Notes: generated by a model from the letters alone, not told the origin. DNA of 64,000 bases from an uncultured Parabacteroides sp. (GCF_902493135.1 NZ_CABUOD010000015.1:1-64000); one strand, 5' to 3'; positions 17,697 to 26,421 are shown, counted from the first letter of the stretch. Numbers and translations: made by a program.

Positions 17697-20066
17697 ATGC
17701 TTGCACTTTATCTGAAAATCGCTTTCCGCAATATGTGGAAATTCAAGACGCAGTCGCTGACCGGTATTTTCGGGTTGGCCTTCGGACTTGCCTGTTTCGT
17801 CCCGGCGCTCTATTGGTTGCGTTACGAGACGTCGTATGATGGTTTCTATCCTGATGCTGACCGCATTTATCGTGTTTACTCGTTTGACAAACAGGCCGGC
17901 AAGACAAACGATATGGTTTCGGGCATTCTGGACCGGAAACTGCATGACCGGTTTCCTGCCATGCAGACCTCTACCGTCTTTTTTATCGATCAAAATGACT
18001 GCAAGACCGAAGGGACGCCCTATGTCCGATTGCTTACGCTTTTTACGGACAGCGCTTTTTTAGATGTTTTTCCGCAGACGATCGTGAGTGGCGACGCCTG
18101 GCATCCGTTGCAGGTCGCCAATAATATGATCCTGACGGAGACGGTTGCCGTACGTTTGTTCGGGGACGTGGAAAAGGCTGTCGGACAGTCCGTAAAAAGT
18201 ACAGGCCTGACTCAATATGATCCGCCTTATACCGTTACGGCAGTCATTAAAGATCCTCCGGCCAACACTAATTTGTCGTTTGAGGCTATTCTTTCGCATG
18301 AGCAGATAAAGATGCACAAGACCTTTGTGGATGAATCCGGGAAGGCGATATGGAATTTTGCCTCTTTACAGATGTATGCGAAATTGCCTCCTTATACGGA
18401 TGTCGGTCGCCTTGTCGGTCAATTGCGTGATTTTCCTTCGCGGTCACTGGCGAACGAGAATGTCGAAATACGGATGTTGCCGATAGGGGACGTACGCTAC
18501 CGGCTGAAGGATGAGGCTCCGTTTACACTGAATTTCATACGTTTGTTCGTTGTCGCCGGAATGTTGTTGCTTTTCAGCGCCTTGTTTAACTTCCTGAATC
18601 TGCATCTTGATCTTTTTCGTCAACGCATGCGCGAGTTGCGTCTGAGGGCTGTGAATGGAGCGTCGGGCGGCCAGCTTATCGGGCAAATGTTGTTTGAGTT
18701 GACTTGTGCTATCTTTTTGGCGTTGCTTCCGGCCTGCTATTTGGTGGTGGCTGTCAATCCGGTCTTTTCCGGATTGCTGGGGATTTCGATGGAGATGCCG
18801 CGGGTATTAGGGCTTTTTGCCCTCTGCGGAGTTGGAGTGATGCTATTGGTGCTCCTTGTCGGTTCTGTCCTTTTTTGGCGGTTAAGCCGGTTGGTCGTCC
18901 GGCCGCTGGCGGAAAGGAAGACGACCGGGCAATTGGGCTTGCAACGCGTAGCCGTTACCTTGCAATTGGCTGTCAGTATCCTGTTTATTGTCGCTGCGTG
19001 GGTGGTGATGTTGCAAATGCGTTTCGTCAATCACAAGGATCTGGGGTTCGATCGCAATGGGATTGTCTATTTGTCCGGCATACAGCTTTTTATTAATGAG
19101 GATGTGCGGGCGGCCTTATTGAAGGAGCTGGCTTCGATCCCGCAAGTCGGGAATGTGACGGATACCTATTTTACGCCGAAGCATAGTGCGACTCCTTCCG
19201 ACATAAAAACGGATATCGAATGGCCGGGGAAGGCGCAATCCGAAAAATCGGCATTCTGTGTCGTGCCGACCGACAGCCGGTTTGCCGAAACCTTCAAGGT
19301 CAACATGCTTCAAGGGGAGTGGTTGGGTGAAGGCGGAGAGCGTAATGTCGTGCTCAACGAGGAAGCTGTCCGGGCGATGGGGCTTGAGGAGCCGGTGGGC
19401 ACCGTTATCCGCATGACGTTGAATGAGCCGGAAGAATACCGGGTGGTCGGTGTTGTGAAGGATTTCCATCTCTTTTCGCTTCGTAGCCGCATTCTTCCAA
19501 CGATCTTCTTCCCTTCGGTTTATCCGACAAACAGTCTGTATGTCCGTGCTGTGCCGGGGCAGGAGCAGGAGGCGATCCGACGGATAAACGCAGTGTTGCC
19601 CGCGATAGATGCCTCTTTCGTAGATGTTCATCCGGTACGGTTAAGCGAGATGTATGACCGTCTGAATTATTCGGAGCAAGCCGGCTTGAAGATGTTTTCC
19701 GTCCTGGCGGTCGTTTGCCTGCTGATCTCGTTGTTCGGCATTTACGCCGTAGCCTCGGCCGCCACGCAGCGCCGGCGCAAGGAGGTAGCTGTCCGTAAGG
19801 TGGTGGGGGCCAGAGTGGGCGATATCATCCGCATGTTCTTCCGTGAATATACGGTGCAGGTGATGCTTGCCGGCGCGGTCGCGCTCCCGTTGGCTTACAT
19901 CGCCATGAGCCGTTGGCTGCAAGGGTATGCCTACCGTACGGACATCCCCTGGTGGTTGTTGGCCGGCGTGATAACGGGAGTGGTCGCGGTGGTGCTCCTT
20001 ACCGTGCTGGGGCAAGTGCTGAGGGCGGCCAACAGTAATCCGGCGGAGGTGGTGAAAAGCGAATAG
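17697..20066 (+). CDS. FtsX/MacB-type ABC transporter permease (paralogue 2)
   Basis: 789 residues with the same architecture as the protein encoded at 13505: N-terminal helix, periplasmic domain, FtsX core, then a repeat of this unit. The N-terminal 25 residues and the last ~130 (from GLKMFSVLAVVCLLISLFGI on) are almost identical between the two, while the periplasmic domains diverge more. This is a gene duplication with diversification of the extracytoplasmic parts. No ATPase partner lies next to it. Start ATG 17697 (MLALYLKIAFRNMWK). It may have its own promoter because a 324-bp gap with two dyads precedes it. The substrate is unknown. Confidence 0.88.
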   Translation: MLALYLKIAFRNMWKFKTQSLTGIFGLAFGLACFVPALYWLRYETSYDGFYPDADRIYRVYSFDKQAGKTNDMVSGILDRKLHDRFPAMQTSTVFFIDQNDCKTEGTPYVRLLTLFTDSAFLDVFPQTIVSGDAWHPLQVANNMILTETVAVRLFGDVEKAVGQSVKSTGLTQYDPPYTVTAVIKDPPANTNLSFEAILSHEQIKMHKTFVDESGKAIWNFASLQMYAKLPPYTDVGRLVGQLRDFPSRSLANENVEIRMLPIGDVRYRLKDEAPFTLNFIRLFVVAGMLLLFSALFNFLNLHLDLFRQRMRELRLRAVNGASGGQLIGQMLFELTCAIFLALLPACYLVVAVNPVFSGLLGISMEMPRVLGLFALCGVGVMLLVLLVGSVLFWRLSRLVVRPLAERKTTGQLGLQRVAVTLQLAVSILFIVAAWVVMLQMRFVNHKDLGFDRNGIVYLSGIQLFINEDVRAALLKELASIPQVGNVTDTYFTPKHSATPSDIKTDIEWPGKAQSEKSAFCVVPTDSRFAETFKVNMLQGEWLGEGGERNVVLNEEAVRAMGLEEPVGTVIRMTLNEPEEYRVVGVVKDFHLFSLRSRILPTIFFPSVYPTNSLYVRAVPGQEQEAIRRINAVLPAIDASFVDVHPVRLSEMYDRLNYSEQAGLKMFSVLAVVCLLISLFGIYAVASAATQRRRKEVAVRKVVGARVGDIIRMFFREYTVQVMLAGAVALPLAYIAMSRWLQGYAYRTDIPWWLLAGVITGVVAVVLLTVLGQVLRAANSNPAEVVKSE

Positions 20067-20093
20067 CGTCTATCACAAGCAGCCGTCACGTCC

Positions 20094-21500
20094 CTAAACC
20101 TTCATTTCGAATGTCTTCACCTTCTCCGGCACATACCCTGTGCGGATGCGCCATTCCTGCGGGTAGAGGTTGTTGGCACGGTTGCCGAGATGTTTGGCGA
20201 AGCCGAGCGGGAAACCTTTGTGACAGACCAGGACATAGCCTTTTTCGGTGCTGTCGGGGAGGAGAAGGGCTTCTTTTTTCAGATACCGGATGGCGTCCTC
20301 CCAATCGAGGTCGACCGTGGGAAAAGCCTCCCGGCGCAGGGCCGTGCTGAGTGCCAGCTCTTCGGCGGGGATGAAGTCCTTTCCTTTGGCTTCGCCCATG
20401 CAGATCCCGGCCGAAAGAATGCGCAGGTGCTCGCAAAGCAGGGGATATACGTCTCGGACGGGTTCGGGGAGCATCCGGAGGTAACTTCCGCTCCATTCGG
20501 GTGCGAAGGTGGTGGTGTCCGACAGATAGGTTCTGGCTGCTTCCGGGACGGCAGGAACTGTTTTTCCCTTTTCTTTTTTATTCTTGTTTTTGAACCGGAT
20601 CTCCTCCGTCTCGCCGTCCGCTTTGCGCAGGGCGGCGAGGAAGAAACCTTCGCCCCTGGTCTTGTGCGGGAAAAAGCGGTAGACCGGATGGTCGTATTTG
20701 AGCGGGCCGGTGATCTGCCATTCGTCCTTCACGGGGATGGGCAGTGCTTCGGCTCCCAATTCTTCCGTTATATGATGGACGTTCTCTTCATCCTCCTCCG
20801 TGTTGTAGGTACAGGTGCTGTAGATCAGCAGACCGCCGGGTTTCAACGCGTTCCAGATGTCGTGGATGATGCGGCGCCCGCGTCCGGCACAGAGCGCGAC
20901 GTTCGCGACGCTCCATTCGCCTGTGCTGTCGGTATCTTTGCGGAACATGCCTTCGCCGGAACAGGGCACGTCGGCGACGATCACATCAAAGAAATGCGTA
21001 AGGCGCCCGATCTCTTCCGGGTCGTTGCCGGTCACGATGCAATTCGGATTTCCCCACTTGGCGATATTTTCCGCCAGTATATGGCTCCGGCTGCGGATCA
21101 CCTCGTTGCTGACCAGCAGGCTGCCTTCCGGCAGGCAAGCCGCCAGATGGGTCGATTTGCCTCCGGGAGCAGCGCATAGGTCGAGACACCGGACAGGCGT
21201 TTTCACATGGCTGCGGATCGCCTGTCCGAGAAACATGGAGGAGGCTTCCTGCACATAGTAGGCGCCGGCGTGGAAGAGCGGGTCGAAGGTGAACGAAAGC
21301 CTTTCGGGCAGGTAATAGCCTGCCTCGCACCAGGCCACCCGTTCGCACGGCGCACCGGCCGTCGACGGAGCAGGAGTGCCTTTCTTCTCGTTGATACGGA
21401 TACTGACGGGGACATCGGCCTGCAACGCCGCTTCGAAACTGTCGAACTCATTTCCCAGCAATGCACGGGTACGTGTGATAAAATCTATCGGAAGTGCCAT
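20094..21500 (-). CDS. RsmF/NOL1-NOP2-sun family rRNA (cytosine-C5) methyltransferase
   Basis: 468 residues. The SAM-binding core is visible in CLDLCAAPGGKSTHLA, and the two catalytic cysteines of m5C RNA methyltransferases in DVPCSGEGMF (motif IV) and YSTCTYNTEEDE (motif VI). The N terminus is LPIDFITRTRALLG; the C-terminal ~150 residues form the PUA-like extension found in RsmF-type enzymes (ends PEKVKTFEMKV). It likely methylates a cytosine in 16S rRNA, with the exact site inferred only from family. Divergent from the RsmI-like gene, separated by a heptamer repeat region. Confidence 0.9.
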   Translation of the reverse strand: MALPIDFITRTRALLGNEFDSFEAALQADVPVSIRINEKKGTPAPSTAGAPCERVAWCEAGYYLPERLSFTFDPLFHAGAYYVQEASSMFLGQAIRSHVKTPVRCLDLCAAPGGKSTHLAACLPEGSLLVSNEVIRSRSHILAENIAKWGNPNCIVTGNDPEEIGRLTHFFDVIVADVPCSGEGMFRKDTDSTGEWSVANVALCAGRGRRIIHDIWNALKPGGLLIYSTCTYNTEEDEENVHHITEELGAEALPIPVKDEWQITGPLKYDHPVYRFFPHKTRGEGFFLAALRKADGETEEIRFKNKNKKEKGKTVPAVPEAARTYLSDTTTFAPEWSGSYLRMLPEPVRDVYPLLCEHLRILSAGICMGEAKGKDFIPAEELALSTALRREAFPTVDLDWEDAIRYLKKEALLLPDSTEKGYVLVCHKGFPLGFAKHLGNRANNLYPQEWRIRTGYVPEKVKTFEMKV

Positions 21501-21543
21501 CTCTTTTCGCTTGTTTTCGGCAAAAATACTACTTTTGCATTAA

Positions 21544-21640
21544 GATTTATGATTTATGATTTATGATTTATGGCAATGCCGCCCTTTTTATCATGATCAC
21601 GGATCATAAATCATAAATCATAAATCATAAATCATAAATT
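21544..21640. repeat. Heptanucleotide arrays GATTTAT x4 and ATAAATC x4-5 in inverted orientation
   Basis: GATTTAT is repeated four times without interruption at 21544-21571. Its complement ATAAATC is repeated four times plus ATAAATT at 21606-21640. They face each other around a 34-bp centre, giving a long imperfect hairpin in the gap between the divergent RsmF-like and RsmI-like genes. The right array ends immediately before the RsmI-like start codon at 21642. Related heptamers occur at 24285-24354 and 38101-38127. Confidence 0.9.
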
Positions 21641-21641
21641 C

Positions 21642-22343
21642 ATGTCCGCTCTCTATCTCATCCCTGTCACGCTTGGCGACGTCGAACATCGCCGGGTCCT
21701 TCCCGAATACAACCGGGAGGTCATCCTTTCCATCCGTCATTTCATTGTCGAAAATGTACGTACGGCACGCCGTTTCCTGAAAAAGACGGAGCCTTCGATC
21801 GTGATTGACGATCTTGTCTTTTATGAATTGAACAAGCATACGTCGGCCGAAGCCGTTGCTGCTTATCTGGTTCCTTTGGCGAAGGGCGAGTCGGTCGGCG
21901 TGATCTCGGAGGCCGGCTGTCCGGCGGTTGCCGATCCGGGGGCGGATGTGGTGGCGATCGCACAGCGTAAGAATTACAAGGTGGTTCCGCTGGTCGGCCC
22001 TTCTTCGATCCTGATGTCGGTGATGGGTTCCGGCTTTAACGGGCAGAGCTTTGCCTTTCACGGCTATCTGCCGATTGACGCTTCGCAGCGTACGAATGCG
22101 ATCAAGAAGCTGGAAGGGCGCATCTATTCGGAGAACCAGACGCAGCTGTTCATCGAAACGCCTTACCGCAATAATAAATTGGCGGAGGAGTTGATCCGCA
22201 CGTGCCGTCCTTCGACCAAATTGTGCATTGCTTCGAATATCACTTGTGAAGACGAATATATCCATACGCGTCCCGTCAAAGAATGGGCCGGAAAGGTCCC
22301 CGATCTGAGCAAGAAACCGACAATCTTCTTAATCTATAAATAA
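21642..22343 (+). CDS. RsmI-like SAM-dependent methyltransferase (tetrapyrrole methylase fold)
   Basis: 233 residues. LYLIPVTLGD at the start, GVISEAGCPAVADPGADVV in the middle and GPSSILMSVMGSGFNGQSF are the hallmark loops of the RsmI branch of the tetrapyrrole methylase family, whose RsmI members 2'-O-methylate C1402 of 16S rRNA. It is shorter than typical RsmI (about 280) because it lacks the C-terminal domain, so it may be the second Bacteroidetes paralogue with a different target. Its start abuts a heptamer array, and its stop is followed directly by the ATG of the acyltransferase gene (zero gap), suggesting translational coupling. Confidence 0.82.
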   Translation: MSALYLIPVTLGDVEHRRVLPEYNREVILSIRHFIVENVRTARRFLKKTEPSIVIDDLVFYELNKHTSAEAVAAYLVPLAKGESVGVISEAGCPAVADPGADVVAIAQRKNYKVVPLVGPSSILMSVMGSGFNGQSFAFHGYLPIDASQRTNAIKKLEGRIYSENQTQLFIETPYRNNKLAEELIRTCRPSTKLCIASNITCEDEYIHTRPVKEWAGKVPDLSKKPTIFLIYK

Positions 22344-22919
22344 ATGGCAGCTTATCAGGCACACGAAACAGCCGTTATCGATCCCGGATGCACGATCGGC
22401 GACGGCACGCGCATCTGGCATTTTTCCCATATTATGCCGGGGTGCACAATCGGTCGGAATTGCAATATCGGACAGAATGTCGTGATTTCTCCGCAGGTCG
22501 TCTTAGGAAGTAATGTGAAGGTGCAGAACAATGTTTCCGTCTATACCGGCGTGACTTGCGGGGATGACGTCTTTTTAGGACCCAGTTGCGTTTTTACGAA
22601 TGTGGTCAATCCCCGCAGTGCCGTTTCCCGTAAAGACCGATATTTGAAGACACATGTCGGCAAAGGAGCATCTATCGGTGCGAATGCAACGATCGTTTGC
22701 GGGCATACGATCGGCGAATATGCCATGATCGGCGCAGGGGCCGTGGTCACCAAAGATATTCCGCCTTATGCTTTGGTGGTCGGCAACCCTTCCCGCCGGA
22801 TCGGTTGGGTAAGCGAGTACGGGCATCGCCTCTCCTTCAATGAAAAAGGTATCGCCACATGCCCGGAGAGCAACCAGCAATACCTGTTAGAGGAGGGCGT
22901 CGTAACGCGTATTTCGTAG
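22344..22919 (+). CDS. Left-handed beta-helix N-acetyltransferase, WbpD/WlbB-like
   Basis: 191 residues made almost entirely of hexapeptide repeats (PGCTIGDGTRIWHFSHI, IGRNCNIGQNVVIS and so on). The NNVSVYTGV, VFTNVVNPR and GHTIGEYAMIGAGAVVTKDI segments resemble the acetyltransferases that acetylate UDP-3-amino-sugar uronates in surface polysaccharide synthesis. The C terminus after GNPSRRIGWVSEYG is a short tail. Substrate assignment is inference. It starts at the base after the RsmI-like stop codon, an unusual pairing since no glycan genes lie nearby. Confidence 0.8.
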   Translation: MAAYQAHETAVIDPGCTIGDGTRIWHFSHIMPGCTIGRNCNIGQNVVISPQVVLGSNVKVQNNVSVYTGVTCGDDVFLGPSCVFTNVVNPRSAVSRKDRYLKTHVGKGASIGANATIVCGHTIGEYAMIGAGAVVTKDIPPYALVVGNPSRRIGWVSEYGHRLSFNEKGIATCPESNQQYLLEEGVVTRIS

Positions 22920-22938
22920 GGGCGAGGTCGCTCGCCCC
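22919..22938. terminator. GC-rich hairpin after the acyltransferase gene
   Basis: GGGGCGAG (22919-22926) and CTCGCCCC (22931-22938) form a perfect 8-bp stem with a 4-nt loop overlapping the acyltransferase stop. No U-tract follows, so termination activity is uncertain. Confidence 0.45.
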
Positions 22939-22959
22939 CGGAATAGGTATGATGGAGGT

Positions 22960-23076
22960 TCAATATTCGCCGTTGAACCATCTCTTTCCTTTCGGAGTCC
23001 GGATGAAGATAAGGAAAATAATCCCTGCCAATGACATAACACCGAATAGACCTGCTAATAAATAACTTTCTATCAT
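22960..23076 (-). CDS. Small single-pass membrane protein (38 aa)
   Basis: MIESYLLAGLFGVMSLAGII begins a 38-residue peptide with one transmembrane helix and a basic, aromatic tail (RTPKGKRWFNGEY). The start at 23076 is only 2 bp after the stop of the upstream 85-residue membrane protein, which supports it as a real, coupled gene; the longer in-frame start at 23142 overlaps that gene and is less likely. No family recognised. Possibly a partner subunit of the 85-residue protein. Confidence 0.55.
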   Translation of the reverse strand: MIESYLLAGLFGVMSLAGIIFLIFIRTPKGKRWFNGEY

Positions 23077-23078
23077 AA

Positions 23079-23336
23079 TTATTCCTTTCCTTTTTTGTAT
23101 AGGATAAATCCTATTATTGTTAATACTATAATAGATATACATCCAATTGCAAATGTAATGATTCTGTTTATATCTGCATTTGTGATCATTGTTAATATTA
23201 TCCCGCCAAAGATTAATTTGGAGAGGTCCAATGTGTATTGTCCGGCTTCTATATAGATTGCTTTTAATACTTTGGGAGAGATTCCTTTTGGCTGTTTCTT
23301 CTTGTGGGAAGAGGGATTTTTGGGGATTTGTTTCAT
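23079..23336 (-). CDS. Small two-helix membrane protein (85 aa)
   Basis: 85 residues with a basic N terminus (KNPSSHKKKQPKG) and two predicted transmembrane helices (about 43-58 and 62-80), ending YKKGKE. Proteins of this size and shape are widespread in Bacteroidales (possibly the DUF6722 group, from memory). It lies 2 bp upstream of the 38-residue membrane peptide and downstream of nadC, separated from it by a hairpin. Function unknown. Confidence 0.6.
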   Translation of the reverse strand: MKQIPKNPSSHKKKQPKGISPKVLKAIYIEAGQYTLDLSKLIFGGIILTMITNADINRIITFAIGCISIIVLTIIGFILYKKGKE

Positions 23337-23359
23337 AGTTGTTCTGATTAGATATGAAT

Positions 23360-23395
23360 GATGGCGTAAAGATAAGTAAAAATCCTTACGCCATC
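23360..23395. terminator. Hairpin between nadC and the small membrane protein genes
   Basis: GATGGCGTAA (23360-23369) and TTACGCCATC (23386-23395) are perfect complements around a 16-nt loop, 23 bp past the nadC stop on the minus strand. It could end nadC transcription, although no strong U-run follows in that direction. Confidence 0.45.
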
Positions 23396-23417
23396 TATTT
23401 TATCGGAGTAAATATCT

Positions 23418-24275
23418 TTAGCAAGCCTTGAAGCTCATATCCAGCCCCTTGACAGAGTGTGTCAGGGCTCCGACCGAGATATAATCCACACCGCATTCGG
23501 CATAATCGCGAAGTGTGGCGAATGTGATGCCACCCGAAGATTCCAGCTCATAACGTCCGGCAACCATTTCGACGGCTTTCTTCGTATTCTCGATATTGAA
23601 GTTGTCCAGCATGATACGGTCGATACCGCCGACACGCATTGCTTCCTGCAACTCGTCGAAGTTACGAACCTCGATTTCGATCTTCAAATCCTTGTTTTTC
23701 TCTTTCAGATACTGGTGGCAACGTGTGATGGCCGCTTCGATACCGCCGGCAAAGTCCACATGGTTGTCCTTCAGCAAAATCATATCGAACAACCCGATAC
23801 GATGGTTGACGCCGCCACCGATTTTAACCGCTTCTTTCTCGACCATGCGCAGGCCCGGAGTCGTTTTACGCGTATCCAGCACGCGTGTTTTCGTCCCTTC
23901 CAATGCCTTGACATATTTGCGTGTCGTGGTCGCAATACCGCTCATGCGCTGCATGACGTTGAGCATCAGGCGTTCGGTTTGCAACAAAGACTGTACCTTG
24001 CCTTCGACTACAAAAGCGATATCGCCTTTCTTCACTTCGGCTCCGTCGTGGATGAATGTCGTCATTTTCAGATCCGGATCGAATGTATGGAAAATACGTT
24101 CAGCCATTTCGACACCGGCCAATACGCCGTCTTCCTTCACGATCAGCTGGCTCTTCCCCATTTCCGTTGCCGGAATGCAACATAAAGTCGTATGGTCGCC
24201 ATCACCTATATCTTCTGCAAATGCCAGGCGGATCAGTTCCGCAATCAGTTGTTCTTTTGTCTCTTGTACGTTCAT
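23418..24275 (-). CDS. nadC: Quinolinate phosphoribosyltransferase (nicotinate-nucleotide pyrophosphorylase)
   Basis: 285-residue cytosolic enzyme of NAD synthesis converting quinolinate and PRPP to nicotinate mononucleotide, CO2 and PPi. Recognisable segments are EDIGDGDHTT near the N terminus, RLMLNVMQRMSGIATTTR, TRKTTPGLRMVEKEAVKIGGG (the PRPP and quinolinate site with its Arg/Lys residues), LLKDNHV and the C-terminal SSGGITFATLRDYAECGVDYISVGALTHS. Length is standard. nadA and nadB are not in the window. The 5' flank is a heptamer repeat region. Confidence 0.96.
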   Translation of the reverse strand: MNVQETKEQLIAELIRLAFAEDIGDGDHTTLCCIPATEMGKSQLIVKEDGVLAGVEMAERIFHTFDPDLKMTTFIHDGAEVKKGDIAFVVEGKVQSLLQTERLMLNVMQRMSGIATTTRKYVKALEGTKTRVLDTRKTTPGLRMVEKEAVKIGGGVNHRIGLFDMILLKDNHVDFAGGIEAAITRCHQYLKEKNKDLKIEIEVRNFDELQEAMRVGGIDRIMLDNFNIENTKKAVEMVAGRYELESSGGITFATLRDYAECGVDYISVGALTHSVKGLDMSFKAC

Positions 24276-24284
24276 GTTACTGTT

Positions 24285-24354
24285 GATTTATGATTTATGA
24301 TTTATAATTCGAATTATATGCGACAAGGCATAAATCATAAATTATAAATCATAA
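24285..24354. repeat. Inverted heptamer repeat (GATTTAT/ATAAATC family)
   Basis: Three GATTTAT units at 24285-24305 face ATAAATC-type units ending at 24354. The core TTATGATTTATAATT (24295-24309) is a perfect inverted repeat of 24340-24354. This fills the gap between the nadC start and the end of the DUF4783 gene. It belongs to the same repeat family as 21544-21640. Confidence 0.85.
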
Positions 24355-24361
24355 GATCTTT

Positions 24362-24733
24362 TTATTCAATTCTGATAGACTGTATAATCGCTTTGTTCCC
24401 TTCTGCACGGTATGTCACGTTTACGCGATATTCACCGGATGAAGTAGGCAGTTTGCCGACAAAGAAACCATTCTCTTTTTTATCAGCATGATGGACGACT
24501 GTGAATCCTGTCGGCTTGTTCCCTCCGAAGAAGGCATTCAGCATTGAAACAGCGTCGTTTGCGTTGCACTTTTTGGATGAACCCGGTAGGGCCATGTCGA
24601 CTTCCTTGTCCATTGATCCGCTGAGCGACGAGGCGTTGCCTCCTTTAAAAGCGTTCGATATCGGAAGGATATCGGCGGCCATTACACTCAGAACCGAGAG
24701 AACCAATGCCAACGTCAGAAATAATCGTTTCAT
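24362..24733 (-). CDS. DUF4783 family exported protein
   Basis: 123-residue protein with a signal peptide (MKRLFLTLALVLSVLSVMA, then ADILPISNAFKGGNAS). The remainder (MLNAFFGGNKPTGFTVVHH, GEYRVNVTYRAEGNKAIIQS) matches the Bacteroidetes DUF4783 family, small periplasmic proteins with an NTF2-like appearance and no known role. Start ATG 24733 is preferred over an in-frame codon at 24805 because it begins the signal peptide and has a GGAGAAAG stretch upstream on the minus strand. Divergent from rlmH. Confidence 0.85.
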   Translation of the reverse strand: MKRLFLTLALVLSVLSVMAADILPISNAFKGGNASSLSGSMDKEVDMALPGSSKKCNANDAVSMLNAFFGGNKPTGFTVVHHADKKENGFFVGKLPTSSGEYRVNVTYRAEGNKAIIQSIRIE

Positions 24734-24823
24734 AAGCTTTCTCCTCTTTTTGTGAGTATTATCGTGCAAAGGTATGTATTTTTTCCTGTAATTTAGCGTC
24801 CTCAATCTCTAAAATGTAAACGA

Positions 24824-25297
24824 ATGAAAATTGCACTGATTGTGATCGGCAAGACGGATGCCGGCTATTTTGTGGAAGCGATCAATGAGTACAAGAACCG
24901 CTTGGTTCATTATATCCCTTTCGAAATGGAAGTGATCCCTGATATCAAGAACGCCAAGAATCTTTCCGAATCCCAACAGAAAGAGAAGGAAGGCGAGTTG
25001 ATTCTGAAAACATTACAACCGGGCGACTATTTGGTTTTGTTGGATGAGAAAGGAAAAGAGTTCACCTCGATGCAGTTTTCTGCCTATATAGAAAGAAAGA
25101 CGCATACGGTCCCGAAGCGCCTGGTTTTTGTTGTCGGTGGCCCGTATGGCTTCAGCGATGCCGTTTATAAGTCCGCCGCCGAGAAAATATCTTTAAGCAA
25201 AATGACTTTTTCCCACCAGATGATCCGCCTGATCTTTATCGAGCAGATCTATCGGGCGATGACAATTCTGAATAACGAACCCTATCACCACGAGTAG
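24824..25297 (+). CDS. rlmH: 23S rRNA pseudouridine-1915 N3-methyltransferase
   Basis: 157-residue SPOUT-class methyltransferase that modifies pseudouridine 1915 in helix 69 of 23S rRNA. The conserved trefoil-knot segments are present: LLDEKGKEFTSMQFS, FVVGGPYGFSD and the C-terminal LSKMTFSHQMIRLIFIEQIYRA followed by NNEPYHHE. Length and ends are exactly those of the family. Monocistronic, divergent from DUF4783 and convergent with aroC. Confidence 0.97.
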   Translation: MKIALIVIGKTDAGYFVEAINEYKNRLVHYIPFEMEVIPDIKNAKNLSESQQKEKEGELILKTLQPGDYLVLLDEKGKEFTSMQFSAYIERKTHTVPKRLVFVVGGPYGFSDAVYKSAAEKISLSKMTFSHQMIRLIFIEQIYRAMTILNNEPYHHE

Positions 25298-25346
25298 TGT
25301 GCCAATGAAAATGCAAACTGTTGCTATCTTCATTGGCACATTCTTT
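25298..25346. terminator. Bidirectional terminator between rlmH and aroC
   Basis: TGTGCCAATGAA (25298-25309) pairs perfectly with TTCATTGGCACA (25329-25340), followed by TTCTTTATT. It lies exactly between the two convergent stop codons. Confidence 0.8.
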
Positions 25347-26421
25347 ATTCCCTTGTTTTCTGTATCAGCAAGTAATCGAGCAGTGTCATTGCCGTCATTG
25401 ATTCGACAATGGGGACAGCTCGGGGTAAAACGCACGGATCATGGCGTCCGCGGGCTTTCAGGATCGTGTCCTCGCCTTCCATATTGACGGTTTCCTGTTC
25501 CATCAGGATGGTAGCAACCGATTTGAAGGCGACACGGAAATAAATATCCTGCCCGTTCGAGATGCCGCCCTGTATGCCTCCGGAATGATTCGTGTGCGTG
25601 TTGATGTGTCCGTTGTCATTGAAGAAACGGTCGTTGCGTTCCGATCCGCGATATAAGGCCGCTTCGAAGCCGTCGCCATACTCGAAACCTTTTACGGCAT
25701 TGATTGTCAACATAGCATGTCCCAATGCCGCATGTAGCTTTCCGAATACCGGTTCGCCCAAACCGACGGGAACTCCCTGTGCCACGCAAGTGATTACGCC
25801 GCCGATCGTATCTCCTTTGGATTTCACCTCGGCGATCAAAGCCTCCATTTCTGCGGCGGTCGCCGGGTCCGGACAACGTACGGCCGTGTCTTCCGTCTTG
25901 CTTAGGTCGTAGTCCATATACGAGCCGCTTAGTCGGACGTTTCCGACCTGCGAAGTAAATGCCTGGATCCGGATACCTTTCTGGCGAAGAGCCAGTTTGG
26001 CAATTGCTCCGGCTACGCAACGGGCGATCGTTTCACGTGCCGATGAACGTCCGCCGCCGCGCGGGTCGCGGATTCCGTATTTGGTCTGGTAGGTGTAGTC
26101 GGCATGGGAAGGACGATAGACGCTCTTCATATTGTCGTAGTCGGCCGAGTGCTGGTTCTTGTTCCAGATGATGAAACCGATCGGAGTCCCTGTCGTTTTT
26201 CCTTCGTAAATACCGGAAAGGAACTGTACTTCGTCGTCCTCCTTGCGGGGAGTCGTGATTTTGGATTGTCCCGGTTTACGGCGGTTCAGTTCACTCTGGA
26301 TAAAAGCCGTATCCAATTCGATACCGGCAGGGCATCCGTCTATTACGCCCCCGATGCCGGGACCATGCGATTCACCGAAAGAGGTCAGTCTGTAAATGTT
26401 TCCGAATGTATTCACTTGCAT
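25345..26421 (-). CDS. aroC: Chorismate synthase
   Basis: 358-residue FMN-dependent enzyme that converts 5-enolpyruvylshikimate-3-phosphate to chorismate, the last step of the shikimate trunk. Signature stretches are [20 protein letters not shown] at the N terminus, [36 protein letters not shown] and [16 protein letters not shown] near the C terminus. The start at 26421 ([16 protein letters not shown]) gives the canonical N terminus; a longer in-frame start would read through the Cys/His-rich tail region of the upstream gene. That ATG lies inside the end of the SlyD-like gene (10-bp overlap), so translation is probably coupled. Confidence 0.97.
   Translation of the reverse strand: MQVNTFGNIYRLTSFGESHGPGIGGVIDGCPAGIELDTAFIQSELNRRKPGQSKITTPRKEDDEVQFLSGIYEGKTTGTPIGFIIWNKNQHSADYDNMKSVYRPSHADYTYQTKYGIRDPRGGGRSSARETIARCVAGAIAKLALRQKGIRIQAFTSQVGNVRLSGSYMDYDLSKTEDTAVRCPDPATAAEMEALIAEVKSKGDTIGGVITCVAQGVPVGLGEPVFGKLHAALGHAMLTINAVKGFEYGDGFEAALYRGSERNDRFFNDNGHINTHTNHSGGIQGGISNGQDIYFRVAFKSVATILMEQETVNMEGEDTILKARGRHDPCVLPRAVPIVESMTAMTLLDYLLIQKTRE

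Noticed and set aside
20190..21179. 329-codon plus-strand ORF opposite the RsmF-like gene
   Set aside because: The minus-strand frame encodes a complete m5C methyltransferase with both catalytic cysteines. The opposite ORF has no family features.
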